This document shows positions 26,556-34,311 of a stretch of DNA of 59,363 bases, piece by piece. The notes under the pieces were generated by a model. The model ran no database searches and was not told the origin of the DNA. It saw nothing but the letters and a program-made list of their open reading frames with translations. The DNA lies in assembly GCA_025354385.1 (NCBI GenBank), contig JANXMZ010000037.1:1-59363 (forward strand), read 5' to 3'. Source of the stretch: Bacteroidota bacterium. Lineage in GTDB: Bacteria; Bacteroidota; Bacteroidia; NS11-12g; UBA955. A program made the translations under genes and the position numbers. Each line of letters begins with the position of its first letter. The stretch's first letter is position 1.

Positions 26556-27709
26556 TATGTTTTAGCTAAAGCTTGATCAATATCTGATATCAAATCTTCA
26601 ATATCTTCTACTCCCACGCTTAAGCGCAACAAACCATCTACCACTCCAGCTTTCTCTCTTTCTTCTTTTGGTATACTGGCATGGGTCATGGTGGCAGGGT
26701 GGTTCACAAGACTTTCAACACCCCCTAAAGATTCGGCCAACGTGAATATATTTACACTGGTAGCAAAGCGCATGGCAGCTTCAAAATCATCGCCTTTTAA
26801 TGTAAACGAAACCATGCCACCAAAATCGCGCATTTGTTTTTTAGCAATTTCATGTCCTGCAGCATCTTCGAATCCAGGCCAATACACTTTACCAATTTTA
26901 GGATGATTTCTTAAATATTGAGCTACTGCCTTCCCATTTTCGCAATGTGCTTTCATGCGCAAGTGCAATGTTTTTATGCCTCTAATGACAAGAAAACAAT
27001 CCATTGGGCCGGGATTAGCGCCACAACTGTTTAGTATAAACGCCAAGCGTTCGTGCAAAGTTTTTTCATTGGTTACAAGGGCACCCATTACTACATCGCT
27101 ATGGCCGCCAAGGTATTTAGTAGCGCTGTGCATCACAATGTCGGCTCCTAAATCTAGAGGGTTTTGCAAATAAGGTGAAGCAAATGTATTGTCTATTGCT
27201 AAAATTACATTGTTGGCTTTGGCAATAACCGAAACCGCTGCGATATCAACAATTTTAAGCGTTGGATTGGTGGGAGTCTCTGCCCAAATCAGTTTGGTAT
27301 TGGCGTTAATATAATTCTGAATATTATCGGCCTCATATAAATTGATATAATGAAATTTGATACCGAAAGGTTCGTAAATTTTAGAAAACATACGGTAGGA
27401 ACCACCATAAATATCATCGCCGGTAATCACTTCATCACCGGGTTTTAATAATTTAATAACGGCATCTACTGCACCCATACCACTGCTAAAACACAAGGCA
27501 TGTGCTCCATTTTCCAAAGCTGCTATATTATTTTCTAGAGCCGTGCGTGTTGGGTTTTTACCACGGGCATAGGCATAGCCTTTATGCACTCCTGGGTATT
27601 CCTGAACATAGGTGCTGGTTTGAAAAATAGGGGTCATAATAGCACCTGTTGTTGGGTCGGACTCTATACCGGCATGCAAGGCTTTGGTTCCGAATTTCAT
27701 ATTGGTCAT
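26555..27709 (-). CDS. PLP-dependent trans-sulfuration enzyme (cystathionine gamma-synthase/lyase)
   Basis: 384 aa of the Cys/Met metabolism PLP family. PLP-lysine motif HSATKYLGGHSD, sugar-phosphate-type motif YARGKNPTR near residue 50, SSGMGAVDAV and the ending SVGVEDIEDLI are all canonical. Reaction is either cystathionine gamma-synthase (O-acyl-homoserine plus cysteine) or gamma-lyase; the sequence alone does not decide. Start at 27709 (MTNM); the ATG two codons later is equally possible. Confidence 0.92.
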   Translation of the reverse strand: MTNMKFGTKALHAGIESDPTTGAIMTPIFQTSTYVQEYPGVHKGYAYARGKNPTRTALENNIAALENGAHALCFSSGMGAVDAVIKLLKPGDEVITGDDIYGGSYRMFSKIYEPFGIKFHYINLYEADNIQNYINANTKLIWAETPTNPTLKIVDIAAVSVIAKANNVILAIDNTFASPYLQNPLDLGADIVMHSATKYLGGHSDVVMGALVTNEKTLHERLAFILNSCGANPGPMDCFLVIRGIKTLHLRMKAHCENGKAVAQYLRNHPKIGKVYWPGFEDAAGHEIAKKQMRDFGGMVSFTLKGDDFEAAMRFATSVNIFTLAESLGGVESLVNHPATMTHASIPKEEREKAGVVDGLLRLSVGVEDIEDLISDIDQALAKT

Positions 27710-27726
27710 ATTTTTTTTTGAATGAA

Positions 27727-28380
27727 TTAACCTGGGATTCGTGAAATATTTTTATCCATCATTTGTATCTGTTTCACAATTTCTTCGGATTTTGGTTTTA
27801 GAGCTTTGGCTTTTCTAAAATACTCTTTGCCCATTTTGTTTTGTTGGCGTTGCAATTCCATGTTGCACAATTGAAGGTATACGGCAGCTAAATTTTCCTT
27901 ATCTGCAATGCCCGTTTTAACAGCTTCAATAAGGGTTTGACGAGCCTCTTTGCTCTTGCCCTGTTTCAATTGAATGAAACCCAATTGCATCAAAGAAGTG
28001 CCTTTTAGTTCTCCGTCCATAGAGGATTTGGTGCTCAAACTTTTTCGGATATTGGCTTCGGCACTGTTTAAATCATCGGAAGCCATGTTTAAATTACTCT
28101 GCAACATGTAATAGCCAGAGCGCACAGACTTAAGCAATAAACGCGGAAATTTAATTTTATTGAGGTAAACAATAGCCTTATCTACATCGCCATCCGAAAC
28201 CGCTTCTTGCACAATGCGCATGGTGCCAATAAGGAAATATAATAGGAGTGAAATAAGTGCCAAGAAATATAAAATCCAGGCCAATATAGGGTCGCCAAAA
28301 AGATGAGATAGAACACCACAAACAATTAAGATAATTATAATTGGCAGGCGATAAAGAATGTAAAAATGTAAAACTTTCAT
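27727..28380 (-). CDS. Membrane protein with two N-terminal TM segments and TPR-like region
   Basis: 217 aa from the ATG at 28380. Two hydrophobic segments near residues 13-30 and 40-60, then alpha-helical repeats (AIVYLNKIKFPRLLLKSV, QLGFIQLKQGKSKEARQTLIEAVK, LQLCNMELQRQ...) of TPR type. Likely a membrane-anchored scaffold; partner unknown. It is the first gene on the leftward strand here and 17 nt upstream of the PLP enzyme gene. A near-match -7 element (TAnnTTTG, 7 of 8) lies at 28396-28403. Confidence 0.75.
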   Translation of the reverse strand: MKVLHFYILYRLPIIIILIVCGVLSHLFGDPILAWILYFLALISLLLYFLIGTMRIVQEAVSDGDVDKAIVYLNKIKFPRLLLKSVRSGYYMLQSNLNMASDDLNSAEANIRKSLSTKSSMDGELKGTSLMQLGFIQLKQGKSKEARQTLIEAVKTGIADKENLAAVYLQLCNMELQRQQNKMGKEYFRKAKALKPKSEEIVKQIQMMDKNISRIPG

Positions 28381-28541
28381 AATGAAATTGGGCTGCAAAG
28401 GTCTGAATTTTTTTGCAAGTTTCTACAATTAAAATAGGACACTTCAAATTTTGTTCTGATGCTTCGGCAATGCCTTCTCAACAATTTTCATTAATTTCGC
28501 ACTTCCTAATAAGAACTCTCTAAATAGTAAACCCTCTACAC

Positions 28542-29153
28542 ATGTTAGCATTTATAAAAACTTTTCTTTTCATGGTGGCTGTGATAGATCCATTGGGTTC
28601 GGTACCTATATTTTTAGAAGCCACCAAACAATTCAGCCTTCGACAAAAAAGAAGAATTGCATTGAAGGCCTCTTTAATTGCCATTTTTATTCTTTTATTT
28701 TTCATCATTATAGGTCAGTACTTAATGGAGGGCATGCACATTACGATTTCTGCATTTCAGATTTCTGGGGGCATCATATTATTCATGTTTGCCTTAACCA
28801 TGGTGTTTGGTGAGGGAAAAACGGCAGACGAAAAGCCATTGATAAAAGATTATAACCATGTAACGGTATTTCCAATTGCTATTCCCTCTATTGCTTCGCC
28901 AGGTGCTATTATGGCGGTGGTATTGCTTACGGATAATAATCATTATAATTTTTGGGAGCAAACTTTAACAACAGTGATCGTTATTTTGGTTGTTATTACC
29001 ACTTGTATTTTGTTGTTAACGGCGTCTAAAATTCAAGAAAAAATAGGGGAGACGGGCATTATCGTAATCAGTAAAATAATGGGACTTATTTTGGCGGCCT
29101 TTGCTGTGCAGAGTGTATTGAATGGGATAGAGGATTACTTTCACATTCAATAG
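28542..29153 (+). CDS. MarC family (UPF0056) integral membrane protein
   Basis: 203 aa with about six transmembrane segments. The family signature is seen at the N-terminus (VAVIDPLGSVPIFL) and again in the second half (PIAIPSIASPGAIMAV), the internal repeat typical of MarC/UPF0056. Transport substrate unknown. Followed by a strong hairpin at 29173-29198, which also belongs to a repeated block shared with 30640-30720. Confidence 0.92.
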   Translation: MLAFIKTFLFMVAVIDPLGSVPIFLEATKQFSLRQKRRIALKASLIAIFILLFFIIIGQYLMEGMHITISAFQISGGIILFMFALTMVFGEGKTADEKPLIKDYNHVTVFPIAIPSIASPGAIMAVVLLTDNNHYNFWEQTLTTVIVILVVITTCILLLTASKIQEKIGETGIIVISKIMGLILAAFAVQSVLNGIEDYFHIQ

Positions 29154-29170
29154 GACTGCCTTTTTCTTTT

Positions 29171-29361
29171 AAAAAAACATACTATTCGGTATGTTTTTAT
29201 TAACCCCGGAGTGCAACCAATGTGATTTTAAAAAAATGATAGTTGTTTGGCGCTTGACGAACGTGACTACTACTATAGATAACTAACCTTTAATTAAGCA
29301 CACCTCGAAGCAGCACCGAAAGTTAATATGTCTGTGGTGCTGAAACGCCACTTTGCCAAAC
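29171..29361. repeat. Cassette-end repeat block, copy 2 (attC-like)
   Basis: Related to 30640-30800, which lies downstream of the other gene of the pair. Features: a 10-bp hairpin at 29173-29182 / 29189-29198 (6-nt loop); a segment with CCCGGAGTGCA; and an inverted-repeat pair GTTTGGC at 29245-29251 with GCCAAAC at 29355-29361, with TGACG against TGGCG inside and a 7-bp inner pair CAGCACC 29311-29317 / GGTGCTG 29336-29342. That order is the layout of an integron attC site. It starts within 6 nt of the stop codon of the serine-hydrolase gene. The repeat is directly visible; its identity as attC is inferred. Confidence 0.6.
29173..29198 (+). terminator. Hairpin terminator of the marC-like gene
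   Basis: 10-bp stem 29173-29182 / 29189-29198, loop TATTCG, with a T run in the right arm. It sits 19 nt after the stop. The same element appears in copy 1 of the repeat block (near 30645-30665, degenerate), so it may not have arisen as a terminator for this gene. Confidence 0.6.
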
Positions 29362-29366
29362 CCGTT

Positions 29367-30440
29367 TTACTTGCCGTATTTTCTTTTAAGTTCGTCAAAT
29401 ATAATGTTCAGTCCTGTGTCGGTGTTTGCTGTCTGTGAGTTTGCAAAAAGTATAAACGCCCTGTCCAGGTCTTTATATACAAATACTTTAGATAAGAAAG
29501 TTCCGGGATTGCCAATGTTATATGAATAGGTTAAATGGTGATCGTCAGTTTGCCAAAACCAACCAACTGCAAATTCAGTCAAGCCGAAATGAAGAAAACT
29601 AAACTCATCTTTTGTAAGTAATTCAGATTGTCCCGATAACCCTTTTAATTGAACTTGAATAAATTTTGCATAGTCAGGCAAATTCACATTGATATTACCT
29701 GCTGGTAAAAGCCAATTGAGTTTATAGTTATCTCCCAAGGGTTCTGCAATTAAATCTTTGTTGTGTCCCCATGGTTGTAGCGTGTCGCTCGAATTTGGAT
29801 TTCCAAAACCAAAGTCTATTCCTAACTGATGTCCTAAATCAGAAACAAGTTCTTTGTAAGATTTTCCCGATGCCTTTTCTAGCATCTGTCCTGCAGCAAT
29901 GTAACTTAAATTTGAGAAGTTAATACTGTCTTTGCTTTTAATTGGTTTCTGTTGGAAAAACCAAGTCGTAAATTGGTAACGCTGTTGCTCTTCGTTGCCA
30001 TAAAATTGGTCTTGCTTAGGTTCACGATAGGTGTATGAATAAGGAAATAATTTTGTTCTAAAAGTCAATAGATTTAGTAAGGTTAGATGGTGATATGCAT
30101 GATTGCTTTTGTCTTTTAATTCTGGAAACAAGTCAAAAAATTTTGTGTCCCAATTAATTTTATTTGCTTTAACCAACTGAGCTGCAATAAAACCTGTTAT
30201 TGCTTTTGTGTTAGAACCTATTCTAAATTTATCATTCTTATCGGCAGAAAGTAAAGTATTTATCTTCTTTACACCAATTACATTTAATTCCAATATTTCG
30301 TCAGATGTTACAACCGCATAGCCAATTTCTGGAATGTTGTATAGCTTTCTAATGCTATCAGCAAAAGCAATGGTTGTCTGTCCATTGGCAATTTGGAAAG
30401 TTGTTAGGCAGATTAATGTTGTCAGTATGTTTTTTGTCAT
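29367..30440 (-). CDS. Serine hydrolase, beta-lactamase (class C/DD-peptidase) fold
   Basis: 357 aa, secreted (signal ends ANGQ). Belongs to the beta-lactamase-related serine hydrolases (Pfam Beta-lactamase). The nucleophile motif SNTK is present in GSNTKAITG. The second motif, usually YxN, reads FSN in INFSNLSY, so the tyrosine is Phe; the third motif (HxG or KTG) reads GNPGT, so it is also altered. Activity is therefore uncertain. The start is the ATG at 30440; a GTG at 30446 in frame is possible. Flanked by a 61-bp repeat upstream and an attC-like block downstream, so it may be a captured cassette gene. Confidence 0.88.
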   Translation of the reverse strand: MTKNILTTLICLTTFQIANGQTTIAFADSIRKLYNIPEIGYAVVTSDEILELNVIGVKKINTLLSADKNDKFRIGSNTKAITGFIAAQLVKANKINWDTKFFDLFPELKDKSNHAYHHLTLLNLLTFRTKLFPYSYTYREPKQDQFYGNEEQQRYQFTTWFFQQKPIKSKDSINFSNLSYIAAGQMLEKASGKSYKELVSDLGHQLGIDFGFGNPNSSDTLQPWGHNKDLIAEPLGDNYKLNWLLPAGNINVNLPDYAKFIQVQLKGLSGQSELLTKDEFSFLHFGLTEFAVGWFWQTDDHHLTYSYNIGNPGTFLSKVFVYKDLDRAFILFANSQTANTDTGLNIIFDELKRKYGK

Positions 30441-30474
30441 TTTCACAATCGTATTAATATGCCAGATAACTTAC

Positions 30475-30535
30475 TTATAAGTATGCAAATCGCATCCTTA
30501 TACACTTTAAATAATGCAGATTGGTGCAATTCATA
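30475..30535. repeat. Conserved upstream repeat A, copy 2
   Basis: 61 bp, identical to 31270-31330 at 59 of 61 positions. Its proximal edge is 28 nt before the GTG at 30446 (34 nt before the ATG at 30440). The copies sit in the same orientation in front of two unrelated genes, so the element is probably a promoter or cassette leader. Confidence 0.85.
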
Positions 30536-30639
30536 ACCTCGTTATCATACAAACATAAGTAATTTAATGATTCACTTTTAAAAAGTAATTCACTTAAAAA
30601 AAATATCATAAAGTAAAATATAGGGGTAGGGTTTTTGGA

Positions 30640-30800
30640 TTAAAAACATACTCATCCGTATATTTCTACTAAACCCGGAGTGCATTCCATTAGAATTTAA
30701 TAAAATAATAGCCGTCTGGCGAAGAAGCGGATTTCAAACTACAAAGTAAAAAAGGTAGCACAGATATTCATAAGAAGAAATTCACCCAACTTTGCACCAA
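30640..30800. repeat. Cassette-end repeat block, copy 1 (degenerate)
   Basis: Aligns with 29171-29361: shared hairpin-like AAAAACATAC start, CCCGGAGTGCA motif, GTCTGGCG at 30714-30721 in place of GTTTGGCG, and ACTTTGCACCAA at the far end in place of ACTTTGCCAAAC. The first 85 positions match at roughly three of four; the central part is diverged. It begins 21 nt after the stop of the lipoprotein gene at 30822. Confidence 0.55.
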
Positions 30801-30821
30801 TTCACTATTATAGGCAGTTTA

Positions 30822-31241
30822 CTAGCGCATCCAAGCATTACCCTTATAAATAGTTTCGCCGTCTTCAAAAAACTCAAAGGTCGAAGGATGATTCGTCGAT
30901 AGGTCAAAACTAACTCTAATAACACGATCATTATAATATTCATTGGGTTGACTTAAAGTCTCACCGATGTCAAAATTATGCCTTGATCTATACATCTCTA
31001 TAAGTTGGATTGGTGTATCGCTTAAGTTGTCTTTTATATAATCATTAATTAGGGTCATGACAATTGCACTGTCACATTTCAGCGACAAACCTTTAATTTC
31101 AACCTCGTGTAAATAACTAACTATACCACAATTGGACATATAAATTGATTGTATTTTCTTTGGAACAATTGGATTACATACTTGTTGGTGTGTGCAAGAG
31201 AATGCCAGCGTAAATAAAAAAAGTATGTGAATTCTCATCAT
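30822..31241 (-). CDS. Small hypothetical lipoprotein (cassette-like gene)
   Basis: 139 aa with lipobox AFSC (Cys16). No recognised domain. Two ATG codons at 31241 and 31238 are both plausible. It has the same repeat A in front of it as the serine-hydrolase gene and the related repeat block behind it, with unrelated coding sequence, which is the reason to treat it as a cassette-borne gene. Function unknown. Confidence 0.7.
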   Translation of the reverse strand: MMRIHILFLFTLAFSCTHQQVCNPIVPKKIQSIYMSNCGIVSYLHEVEIKGLSLKCDSAIVMTLINDYIKDNLSDTPIQLIEMYRSRHNFDIGETLSQPNEYYNDRVIRVSFDLSTNHPSTFEFFEDGETIYKGNAWMR

Positions 31242-31269
31242 ATTCCTTGATCAACATTGCCTATCTACT

Positions 31270-31330
31270 TTATAAGTACGCAAATTGCATCCTTATACAC
31301 TTTAAATAATGCAGATTGGTGCAATTCATA
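31270..31330. repeat. Conserved upstream repeat A, copy 1
   Basis: 61 bp, 59 of 61 positions identical to 30475-30535, 28 nt before the ATG at 31241. It lies between the small lipoprotein gene and the following gene's 3' end (31365). Confidence 0.85.
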
Positions 31331-31364
31331 GCAGCTTTATTTAACAAATACATTTTAATTTTTC

Positions 31365-31904
31365 TTAAAGTTCCTTTAACGAGTGCATAATCTGATTCAT
31401 TTTGTCTTTGTATTCATTTTTTTTGCTCAACAATGTCCAAGCCATAATTTGATAATATCTATCCTTTCCTTCAATAAAAGCAAGTGAATAAAAAGCGTCA
31501 ATTCCTTCAAATTTTCCGGAGATTGTTAAAAGTCTTGCAGGCATATTGTTAACAAACGTTTCAACAATTTTAGTTTTTTGAGCACCCACTATCTTTTGAT
31601 TAAAGCCAGATAAAAGTAATTCCGAATAGCCTTTGATGTCGTTTGAATACATCTCTGTTAGGTTGTTGTCAACCAAAGCTTTTTGCATTTCAGATTTAGA
31701 TTCATCAATTACAATGACATAAAATTCTTTCCAAGGGTGCTGAAATTGCAATGATGCTTCGTCATTTAATTTAGTAGTTTTGGTTAAAAATGCAGGAATG
31801 CTAATACTGTATTTTTTTTCAACAACAATGGTCTGCTGTTTGTCATCTGCTTGGCAAGCGTTCAATGACAAAATTGTAAAGAGTAAAATTGTTATTTTAT
31901 TCAT
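31365..31904 (-). CDS. Lipoprotein, DcrB/PsbP-like
   Basis: 179 aa with lipobox LNAC (Cys17) from the ATG at 31904. The mature part begins YSISIPAFL and has alternating strands and helices like the DcrB/PsbP-type fold; similarity is only structural impression. No repeat A lies in front of it. Its 3' end is 34 nt from repeat A copy 1. The longer frame to 31928 adds eight residues before the signal and is less likely. Confidence 0.7.
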   Translation of the reverse strand: MNKITILLFTILSLNACQADDKQQTIVVEKKYSISIPAFLTKTTKLNDEASLQFQHPWKEFYVIVIDESKSEMQKALVDNNLTEMYSNDIKGYSELLLSGFNQKIVGAQKTKIVETFVNNMPARLLTISGKFEGIDAFYSLAFIEGKDRYYQIMAWTLLSKKNEYKDKMNQIMHSLKEL

Positions 31905-32114
31905 TTTAAATAGGCTTTCACAAATCAAAGCAATAATAGCGAATAAAAAAATAGCAAAACGACACTGAGAATGCGCTCACTTATTAATCCTTAAGGATAG
32001 ATTTATTTCCAGATTTTTAAAAATAAAAACTGCCTAAAATCCATCCATTCGTAACCCCGATGCCCGCAAATACTGGAATTATCGAAAAGTATTTAGGTTT
32101 TATTTCTAATTGCT

Positions 32115-32122
32115 TACTTTTG
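32115..32122 (+). promoter_or_regulatory. -7 element TACTTTTG for rseP-hscB
   Basis: Exact TAnnTTTG match, 23 nt before the rseP ATG at 32146. No -33 TTG at standard spacing. Confidence 0.5.
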
Positions 32123-32145
32123 CCTACTTTTCTTAAATAATACGA

Positions 32146-33471
32146 ATGGATATCCTTATAATGACCGGCCAAATTATATTGGCTCTTGCTATACTAGTTA
32201 CTTTACACGAATTGGGCCATTTTGCAGCCGCCAGAATGTTTGGTATTAAGGTGGAGAAATTTTATCTGTTTTTTGATGCATGGGGTTTTAAACTGTTTAA
32301 ATTTAAAAAAGGCGATACCGAATATGGTATTGGTTGGCTACCCCTTGGTGGTTATGTAAAAATTGCAGGTATGGTAGACGAGAGCATGGATACAGAAGCT
32401 TTGAAAAAAGACCCTGAGCCATGGGAGTTTAGAAGCAAGCCGGCATGGCAACGCCTAATAGTAATGCTGGGAGGGGTGACCGTTAATTTTATTTTGGGTA
32501 TTTTAATTTATATTTTTTCGACCTGGCATTATGGCGAAGCAAAATTACCCATCGATAAAATTAAATATGGCATACATGCCCAAGAAGTAGGCAAAAGCAT
32601 TGGTTTAAAAGATGGTGATAATATTACAGGTGTCAATGGTAAAAAAGTAAAATATTTCGATGATTTGAAAAAATCTTCAGTGATTATTAACTCAGGTAAT
32701 TATTATGATGTAAACCGCAGCGGTGAGGTCTTAAAAGTAGTATTGCCACACGATATTATCGATAAAGTATCTGATAAGAAGGGTGCTATGTTTGAACTAG
32801 CTTTTCCTTGTTTTATAGACAGTGTATTGACGGGTACTGGTGCCGCGGAGGCTGGACTGATGAAAAACGACCAATTGATAGGTATGAATGATACAGGTTT
32901 TATTTTTTATCATGAATTTACAGAGCGAATGGTGAACTACCCCGGTAAAACCATTAAACTAAAAATATTGAGAGGGAAGGATACTCTTATTAAATCGGTA
33001 AACGTAGATAAAAAAGGTAAACTTGGTTTTAGCAGTCGCGATATTTATGAGAAGGATTATGATGTTTTGGACTATGGTTTTGGACAATCGATAACTGTAG
33101 GGACCGCAAAATCGTTTGAAGCTTTGAGCGATAATATTACGGGTTTGAAAAAACTAGTAACTGGTAAAATTGATCCTCGCAAGAGCATGCAAGGTCCTAT
33201 AGGCATTGCCCAGTTATTTGGCGCGCAGTGGGTATGGTCTAGGTTTTGGGCGCTTACAGGTATTTTATCTTTGATATTGGCCTTTATGAATTTATTGCCT
33301 ATACCTGCACTAGATGGTGGACATGTGGTGTTTCTATTGGTAGAAATGGTGATTGGAAGACCCTTGAGCGATAAGTTTATGCAGGTTATGCAAACCATAG
33401 GCATGGTTATATTGCTGGCCTTAATGATATTTGTATTCGGCAACGATATATACAAACTGATATTTAAATAA
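32146..33471 (+). CDS. rseP: Site-2 RIP metalloprotease RseP
   Basis: 441 aa intramembrane zinc protease. HELGH near residue 25 is the catalytic HExxH; the second metal motif NLLPIPALDGGH is near residue 385. Two PDZ-like regions lie between the membrane segments. In other bacteria it cleaves anti-sigma factors and membrane signal remnants; the sigma factor partner here is unknown. The last base of its stop codon overlaps the hscB ATG (TAATG). Confidence 0.96.
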   Translation: MDILIMTGQIILALAILVTLHELGHFAAARMFGIKVEKFYLFFDAWGFKLFKFKKGDTEYGIGWLPLGGYVKIAGMVDESMDTEALKKDPEPWEFRSKPAWQRLIVMLGGVTVNFILGILIYIFSTWHYGEAKLPIDKIKYGIHAQEVGKSIGLKDGDNITGVNGKKVKYFDDLKKSSVIINSGNYYDVNRSGEVLKVVLPHDIIDKVSDKKGAMFELAFPCFIDSVLTGTGAAEAGLMKNDQLIGMNDTGFIFYHEFTERMVNYPGKTIKLKILRGKDTLIKSVNVDKKGKLGFSSRDIYEKDYDVLDYGFGQSITVGTAKSFEALSDNITGLKKLVTGKIDPRKSMQGPIGIAQLFGAQWVWSRFWALTGILSLILAFMNLLPIPALDGGHVVFLLVEMVIGRPLSDKFMQVMQTIGMVILLALMIFVFGNDIYKLIFK

Positions 33472-33998
33472 TGCGTTTAGAAGATTGGCCGGCAACGGAT
33501 AATTACTTTAAATTTTATGGCATAACCCCTGCTTTTAGTGTAGACGAGAAGGAATTAAAAAATCTATTTTTAGAAAAAAGTCGTCAATTTCATCCTGATT
33601 TTTATGGTGATGATATGGCTGCGCAAATGAAAGCCATAGAGGTAACTGCCTTTAACAATAAAGCTTTTAAGATACTCTCGCAACCAACAGAGCGATTGAA
33701 ATATTTAATTCAATTGCACGATGAAAATAAAGACCAAGCACAAACTTTGCCCCAAGATTTTTTAATGGAAATGTTGGAATTAAATGAGCAAATAGATGAA
33801 TTTGCCTTTGGCAATAACAACCCAGATTTAAAAAACACCATTGAAACGGATATTAACTCGACTCTTAAAAACTTGATGACCACCATTATTAATTTGGTAA
33901 ATGCCAATCAATGGACGGAAGCGAAGGGTGAATTGTTGAAGTTGAATTATTTAGAAAGACTGGCGGTAAGACTTTTGGAACCAGATGCTAGCTTTTGA
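33471..33998 (+). CDS. hscB: Fe-S cluster co-chaperone HscB
   Basis: 175 aa with an N-terminal J-domain bearing the HPD motif (FHPDFY) near residue 40, and a C-terminal helical domain (LPQDFLMEMLELNEQIDE) that binds IscU. It stimulates the HscA chaperone in iron-sulfur cluster assembly. Overlaps rseP by 1 nt. No hscA, iscU or iscS genes occur nearby. Confidence 0.95.
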   Translation: MRLEDWPATDNYFKFYGITPAFSVDEKELKNLFLEKSRQFHPDFYGDDMAAQMKAIEVTAFNNKAFKILSQPTERLKYLIQLHDENKDQAQTLPQDFLMEMLELNEQIDEFAFGNNNPDLKNTIETDINSTLKNLMTTIINLVNANQWTEAKGELLKLNYLERLAVRLLEPDASF

Positions 33999-34299
33999 AA
34001 TTTATAACATGAGTTAAGGATAATAAGTTATATGGTTATTCAGAATATTTGTTCGAATAATATTACTTATTTATCAATGGATGGATATAGTTTATTTTCA
34101 GAGTAGCAAGGTAGAAATAATATAGAAATGAATAATTATTAACATTGCTATAATTGATATTATCAAATACAAACTGATTAATTATACCAATTTGTTACTA
34201 TCCTAAACTCAAATTAAATACAAAACTCAATACCAATTGAACTAAAGAACTCTCGCACAATGGCACAAAATACAGCATGCATTTTAATTTAAAATCAGT
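33999..34299. other. Non-coding AT-rich stretch
   Basis: Nothing of note was seen apart from the promoter at its right end. No hairpin, repeat, or plausible small gene could be supported. Confidence 0.6.
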
Positions 34300-34307
34300 T
34301 AATTTTG
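34300..34307 (+). promoter_or_regulatory. -7 element TAATTTTG, near-leaderless
   Basis: Exact TAnnTTTG match only 4 nt before the ATG at 34312, so transcription should begin at or near the A of the start codon. Confidence 0.6.
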
Positions 34308-34311
34308 TAAA

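Noticed and set aside
31969..32145. Segment with CATTCGTAACCCCGATGC, similar to part of the cassette-end block
   Set aside because: Only a short stretch resembles CCCCGGAGTGC and the rest does not align; too weak to call a third copy.
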